A DNA stretch of 64,000 nucleotides from Atopsyche davidsoni (taxonomy: Eukaryota; Arthropoda; Insecta; Trichoptera; Hydrobiosidae), in the NCBI GenBank assembly GCA_022113835.1, contig JAILWY010000011.1, forward strand, positions 4,712,001 to 4,776,000, given 5' to 3'. The notes beneath the pieces were generated by a model. The model was not told the DNA's origin. It was given only the letters and a program-made list of their open reading frames with translations, and did not search any database. Both the position numbers and the translations under genes were made by a program. Of the stretch, positions 58,999 to 64,000 are shown one piece after another (the first letter of the stretch is position 1; each line of letters starts with the position of its first letter).

Positions 58999-59132
58999 AA
59001 CCATACATCCATGCTTAACACCTACACACACACATATTATATATATACGATTCCTATACATATATATATATGGACATGGCGATAGTTATATGCTATTGAA
59101 TAAAAGCAGACGATACTTTTTAAATAATTTTT

Positions 59133-59138
59133 TTTATT
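59133..59138 (-). terminator. Polyadenylation signal of acylphosphatase
   Basis: AATAAA on the minus strand, 37 bases after the stop codon. Spacing is normal for a short 3' UTR. Confidence 0.6.
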
Positions 59139-59174
59139 TCCGGCCGTACATCCTCGCTACAGCGTTAAATCAGA

Positions 59175-59489
59175 TCATTGCTTAATTCCAAATCCGTTGT
59201 GCGTGTACGCCCCGATGGGCGATTCGTTCCTGAAGACGGACCTCTCGATGTGGCACTTGGGGCTGCCGGTGGTCTTCAGCCAGGACTTCATGAGGCCCAC
59301 GGCGGCCGGCGCGCCCTGCAGCTGGCCGCGCACGCTGCCGTGCACCGTGTTGGTGCACCAGCCCTTCACCCCCAGCATGTACGCCTTCTGCAGCGTGTGC
59401 TTGCGGAAGAACACGCCCTGCACCTTCCCGAAGATCTCGAAGTCCACGCTTATCAAATTTCTAGGCAGAGACATGGCGGCGATCGGCAT
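59175..59489 (-). CDS. Acyp: Acylphosphatase, single exon
   Basis: 104 residues (99 if Met6 starts). Acylphosphatase fold in one domain. The phosphate-binding loop GKVQGVFFRKHT holds the catalytic Arg at position 29, and GWCTNTVHGSVRGQLQG holds the catalytic Asn at position 47. Hydrolyses the carboxyl-phosphate bond of acyl phosphates such as 1,3-bisphosphoglycerate, in the cytosol. Starting at Met6 (codon 59474-59472) would put the two residues at 24 and 42, close to the 23 and 41 of vertebrate enzymes, so Met6 may be the true start. The gene is intronless and GC-rich in AT-rich surroundings. Confidence 0.95.
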   Translation of the reverse strand: MPIAAMSLPRNLISVDFEIFGKVQGVFFRKHTLQKAYMLGVKGWCTNTVHGSVRGQLQGAPAAVGLMKSWLKTTGSPKCHIERSVFRNESPIGAYTHNGFGIKQ

Positions 59490-60305
59490 TTACCATTATT
59501 CATCCGAGACACTCTAAATCACCATCACGTTAAATTTTGATTTTCACGATTTTCCTTCCGCTTGTTTCGACTCCGCGATTTTAATTGCACTTTTGTTTTT
59601 CTTTTCAATTTTTAACTGTTCAAAATTGGACTGCGATCTTTGAGCTGGCCGGTTTGATTAAAAAATGAATGCCGGCCTTTGATACTGCGAATGTGGAAAA
59701 TAAATCGATCGCCGCTGCCGTTGGCGATAACAAAGCGATTCTATAGAAACTAAAAAGTGAAAGGGAAATATTGTTACATTTAAAGAAGAATAAAATGGAG
59801 ATTCTTTGATAAATAGTAAAGACGGTTATGTGATTTCCAAATCACATTACCCGCAAATGGCTAAAGCAAGCAAAACCTCTACAGCCTTTCAATTCGTTAA
59901 TAAAAATAAAAACTATATAATTAAACCAAAAATTTAATATACAAATATAGGTGATTATTATCAATATATAATTGGCACATAATCAATTTCGTATCCAGTT
60001 TATAAAATATATATATTTTTGACCTTTTGCTAGCAAATTTTACGCGGCTGTTGAATTGCGCCACAGGGTGGGTTTTAATAAATAATTGCAATGCTACTTA
60101 AATAATAATAAACCACCGAATTTTCAAAGTTAACGTGTTGCATCGCATGTAATTTTCATTAAGCATTATGATATAACGATGCTAGTATTTAAAATCGCAT
60201 TGGGTCCGGCTTTTTGTAGCAGATTGTGAAATATCTGACCCGGTACCTACTTTCGTGAACATTACTCAACGGTTGCCTCTTTCGGTAAGAATCATTACTG
60301 TAGGG

Positions 60306-61346
60306 CAGGGGTGGCCAATCAGTCGATCGCGAAAGCAATTTCGGCCAATAAGACTACATGATAAATATATCACCATTTTAGAACCCTGGAGCTATGTTTA
60401 TAAAGCACTGTAATTTAATATTTTGGAAACTGATACGTCAACCGAAAAATATCTCAGTATCATTTATCTGTATATACACTCAATTTTCATTCCTTGCTTA
60501 GAGACATGCTAAAGGTAAATTTTTAAATCTGTAACTCATTTTATATAATATCGTTAAGGCAGTTGCTCCCAGCCTTATAATTGCCTCTGGTGTCCAACCG
60601 GACACCAGAGGCAGTCCATTACCTGGCGAAATCGTGTCATTTAATTAATTTAATTGTCACTTTACTTTTCTATATCGAAAGTTGATTTTTTTACAGAGTA
60701 TTGAAAAAACTATAAATTATATTTAACTATTTTTTATTATTTAATTGACGTCCATTTTCAGGGTAAAATAAAATCTTGAAGATGTTGAAAAATTGGATAA
60801 AATGACGACTTTTCAAAACCAAAGTTTGTTAAAGATTTTTTTTTTTTTAAATAATATATCGCGCAGGTTTTATATTTAATCTTTTAATTCCAATTGAAAA
60901 AAAGACTTTTAAATGTTTAGGATTCTTAGAAAATGTATCAGACGAATTTCCAAATTCCTACACTTCAATCGGAAAAACACATATTTATCATATTAACAGT
61001 AAATTTATAAGAAATAAAATTATATTGCGTTCGGAAGAAGGGATGTATCAAACTTTTTGTATTTAAATTTTTTTTATTGGTGCAGTCGATTTTTCGCAAA
61101 ACGGACTAGAAAATGATCAAAAAAACTCGATTATGGAACCTAGACCCTTAAAAATTACTCGTGTCATTTTGATTCCCCTGGACGTTTTATAATATATTTT
61201 GCTTATCTACCCTTAAGTCGCGAGGGTGAAACACAGTGCATTGCAAGCATGCATTTTTCACCTCCCTCTACCCGTTTAGACCAAGCATATGATAAAACAA
61301 GTTTTCAAAATAAAAAGTAGATGTGCACAAAAGTTGGCCACCCCTG
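60306..61346. mobile_element. hAT-type element with a nested TTAA-type element
   Basis: Ends CAGGGGTGGCCAA and the inverted TTGGCCACCCCTG. 8-base target duplication ctgtaggg/ctgtggag with two mismatches (60298-60305, 61347-61354). The interior from about 60583 to 61151 belongs to the foldback family at 1873-2623, inserted later. The hAT part has no transposase frame. Confidence 0.75.
60583..61151. mobile_element. TTAA-type foldback element, copy 2, left arm lost
   Basis: Shares ACACCAGAGGCAGTCCATTA through CAAAACGGACTAGAAAATGA with 1873-2623, and ends in CCTAGACCCTTAA at 61151. The left arm is missing. In its place is a perfect 14-bp hairpin (GCCTCTGGTGTCC, AACC, GGACACCAGAGGC at 60583-60612) made by inverted duplication of its own sequence. 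Confidence 0.7.
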
Positions 61347-61679
61347 CTGTGGAGTTAGAAAATCTGACACGCACGTGAGTAATGGGTCAGCGAGTCCATG
61401 GAATTACGCAGCACTGAGGTCGCACTGCTCGTGGGGTCGACTATTGTGCTCATCCATGGTGGATTGAGTTTTTCTCCTAATTCCGTAATTGCTAAACTTG
61501 CGAAAATGATTTATACTTTTCAACAACAGGAATTAAAAATAATCTCCAGCTTAAATTTCACTAAAATACTAACAGTAAGAAATATCCAAGAGAGCGCTCA
61601 AAAATCCTATGAAATATACAATTCACTGTAGCTCATTCAAAACATCACAACATTGAGTAGTATATATGTAATATATATA

Positions 61680-61985
61680 GGGTGTCCCAAATTTCACGCT
61701 AGAAGTAATTTTTGAATTAGTATGATACGTTGTTGAGACTACTTGTCATCCACATTCATATCTTGAAGACTTGGTTATCATGTCGCGGCTACATTTGCGA
61801 AGAAGAAGAATGGTCCAATGGTGCCTTCAGCCTATGATGCTAAATGCAATTAAACTCGCAACAATCAACAACAGTTGAATGGGAAGACGAAGATGATTTT
61901 GCTCGAAAAACCACCAAAGCCTCGGAAATCATCAACCAGATATAAACTGTAAAAAAATTGCTTCTTGCGTGAATTTGAGACACTG
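61680..61985. mobile_element. Mariner-like MITE, copy 2
   Basis: 306-bp element, ends GGGTGTCCCAAATTTCACGC and the inverted GCGTGAATTTGAGACACTG, flanked by TA (61678-61679, 61986-61987). The subterminal AGAAGTAATTTTT is inverted at the right end. Same family as 27162-27576. Confidence 0.8.
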
Positions 61986-61987
61986 TA

Positions 61988-64000
61988 CAATCATAATGTA
62001 AAATTAAGTTTATAATATTTTTAAAAGCCTCCAGTAACGGTAGGCACATTTAGTTTTACCGTTTTAATATTCAGAGTATGTATTTTCCATCTTGTAAGCT
62101 CAGTCCACGTATTTCCGTGTGCCTCCTGAGAGATTTCATCTCCGCGTATTTGCTAAGTAATAATATTGAAATTCAGTGCGCGTTTGATTTACCCACAAAT
62201 TATATTTGTACAGCGCTTGGAGTTATTGCGTAAATTGAAAGAAAACCAAATAAAATATTAAATAATAAAAAAAAAAACATTAATAGCCATGTGTACTTTA
62301 ATTTTTTTGTTTTGAAGGCGAAGCCAGGAATTATTGTTTGTGTAAGCCATTTTGTTGTTTTAACATCAACATATTATTTTTTTAATTTCGATTATACCAT
62401 TTTATTCATCATAATACTATTTTGTATTAATATAAATTATTACTAGGTAGTAATTAATAAATTTAAAAAATATATGTAAGTATACAACTATATCTCTATA
62501 TCTCTCTATACATCCACAATTTATATATCTGTACTCACAAATTTTAAAATCTTTAATATTTGAAGCAAAAAAATACTTTTTAAAATTAATTTTAATTTTG
62601 AGCTAATTACAATAAGTAATAACAAGGTCTAAATAATTTCGTAATACTAATTAATTGCATGTCGCATCAAAAATACTTTATTTATTTTAAATGTATACTC
62701 AAATATGTTGATAGCAATAAATTAAGAATCGTGTATTTTAATTATCACTGAAATGACGAAAGACACACACAAGAGAGACGTTTATTATTATATGAATATA
62801 TTCGGATTATTTTTGCAATAATTAAAAAATATATTTATCGCTTATCGACTTTTGATCAGCAAATCGAGATTATTTTTTATTTTTTCTTTCATACAAACAA
62901 TGTTTCTTCGCTTCGCCTTTAAAACAAAAAATCTTATATTTTTACATAAACATATGACAGTTAATGCTTTTTTTTTATTAATTGTATTTTTTTATATTTT
63001 ATCTCGTTTTATTTCACAATGCATTCTTCACATGTTCAGAAAACGCATTGTAATAGCTCGAATGTACACCCACGGGTATTTTTAGATCTTTACATCGCTT
63101 CCTAGACATCTTGTAACACATTTTGCAACACTGTTTTGTAATAAATATTATATATTAAACGTTACTCACAATATCAGATCTTATTGCGTAGAGAATGATA
63201 ATGACAATTGCAACTATTTTATAATTAAGACACATCAAGAAATGATTATGATTTATCCTAGAATCATGAATAGACTTTAATCATAAATACCAACGTATAT
63301 ATATTTTGAGAAATTCATTTTTTTAATCGAAGATGAAAAGTTTCACCTTTCAAGGTGTTATTTTAAAGCAACCTAATTGTATTTAACTTTAAAATATTTA
63401 TGATAAAAATAAGCTCCTGTCTACTCACAGTCGGCAACAGGGAACACGTGTTTTGAGTAATTTAACCAAACTTTCGTTTTAGCAAGTTAGAAACAAGATA
63501 CGCGAATATTTAATATATTTATATTCTAAGTGCGTAGTTTTCATTAAAGATTATTAATCTTAGAGAAAACAAAACTGCAGGCCCTCAAACTCTACTCGTC
63601 TCATACTAACGGTCTCCATATCTCACAACGGGATATATAAAGATTTCAGTTATAAATTTCTATGGTAGATATATATTATATGTCAAAGAAAGTTCACTCG
63701 GTAGTTTTATTATTTTAATTTAATTCAACTTGTTTGTAAATATTTTATAACTCATAAATATTACTCACAAATGTATTCAAGCATATTTCGAAACTCAGGC
63801 TCATTCATTTGCGTTCACAATAAACAAGAGTTTTTACAAATTATTGCTAAAAGCTAGAGAATGATTTATTTTTTAATAAAAAATTATGACGCATTAAAAA
63901 AAATAAGATTTTTGGGTAGCTAAGTTGTTTTTTTTTTTTTTTTAATTGTTATATTTAAATTAACAAAGTAGACGGAAAAATCGCGAATACACGGCACGGA
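61988..64000. other. AT-rich DNA at the right edge
   Basis: No supported gene. The + frame 62852-63085 is Phe/Ile/Leu-rich, as expected by chance from T-rich DNA, and lacks any family resemblance. Confidence 0.5.

Noticed and set aside
62852..63085. 77-residue hydrophobic frame near the right edge
   Set aside because: Phe/Ile/Leu-rich as expected from T-rich DNA; no start context, no homologue recognised.
1..64000. CRISPR array, operons, ribosome binding sites or prophage
   Set aside because: Spliced eukaryotic genes throughout; repeats are transposons or coding repeats with no regular spacer pattern.

Overview
This window is animal nuclear DNA, almost certainly from an insect. It is AT-rich with GC-rich protein-coding exons, consensus GT-AG introns, many DNA-transposon remnants (hAT, mariner, TTAA-type), short (TTAGG)n-like tracts, and genes that match insect families. 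A lepidopteran is a guess from the overall style, not something proved here. Exons below were joined by hand from splice signals, phase continuity and protein-family recognition.

Layout. Positions 1-5148 are an intron or upstream stretch crowded with DNA transposons. From 5149 to 45942 (+) runs most of a RIM-binding protein gene (RIM-BP, presynaptic active-zone scaffold). Fourteen exons are proposed: the C-terminal part of SH3-I, a linker, a very long Q/H/N/D/P/S-rich region of about 500 residues fused in one exon to the first FN3 domain, FN3-II, FN3-III, a GPH-repeat linker, a Q-rich exon leading into SH3-II, SH3-III, two small symmetric exons, and a methionine-rich last exon ending in FGLGGK. 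The reading frame stays open through all joins (1557 residues in the window). The 5' end of the gene lies outside. Introns before position 25400 are full of repeats; those from about 28 to 45 kb are nearly free of recognisable transposons. A long 3' UTR probably follows to about 49.4-50.3 kb.

Downstream are three small housekeeping-type genes. One is an ERp29/Windbeutel ER protein (52686-53827, +, two exons, ending KDEF). One is a RanBP1-type Ran-binding protein (57168-55218, -, four exons, C-terminal nuclear-export-like motif). One is a single-exon acylphosphatase (59489-59175, -). The last 3.7 kb hold a hAT element with a TTAA-type element nested in it, a mariner-like MITE, and AT-rich DNA.

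The genes do not form a pathway: RIM-BP couples calcium channels to vesicle release, Windbeutel works in the ER lumen, RanBP1 in the Ran transport cycle, and acylphosphatase in cytosolic acyl-phosphate hydrolysis. The least ordinary signals are the 15-residue repeat region of RIM-BP, a 95-bp palindrome carrying a hammerhead-like RNA motif (17769-17974), a retroposed cDNA with poly(A) and target duplication (18938-19232), and a dispersed hairpin-rich repeat family in the introns.
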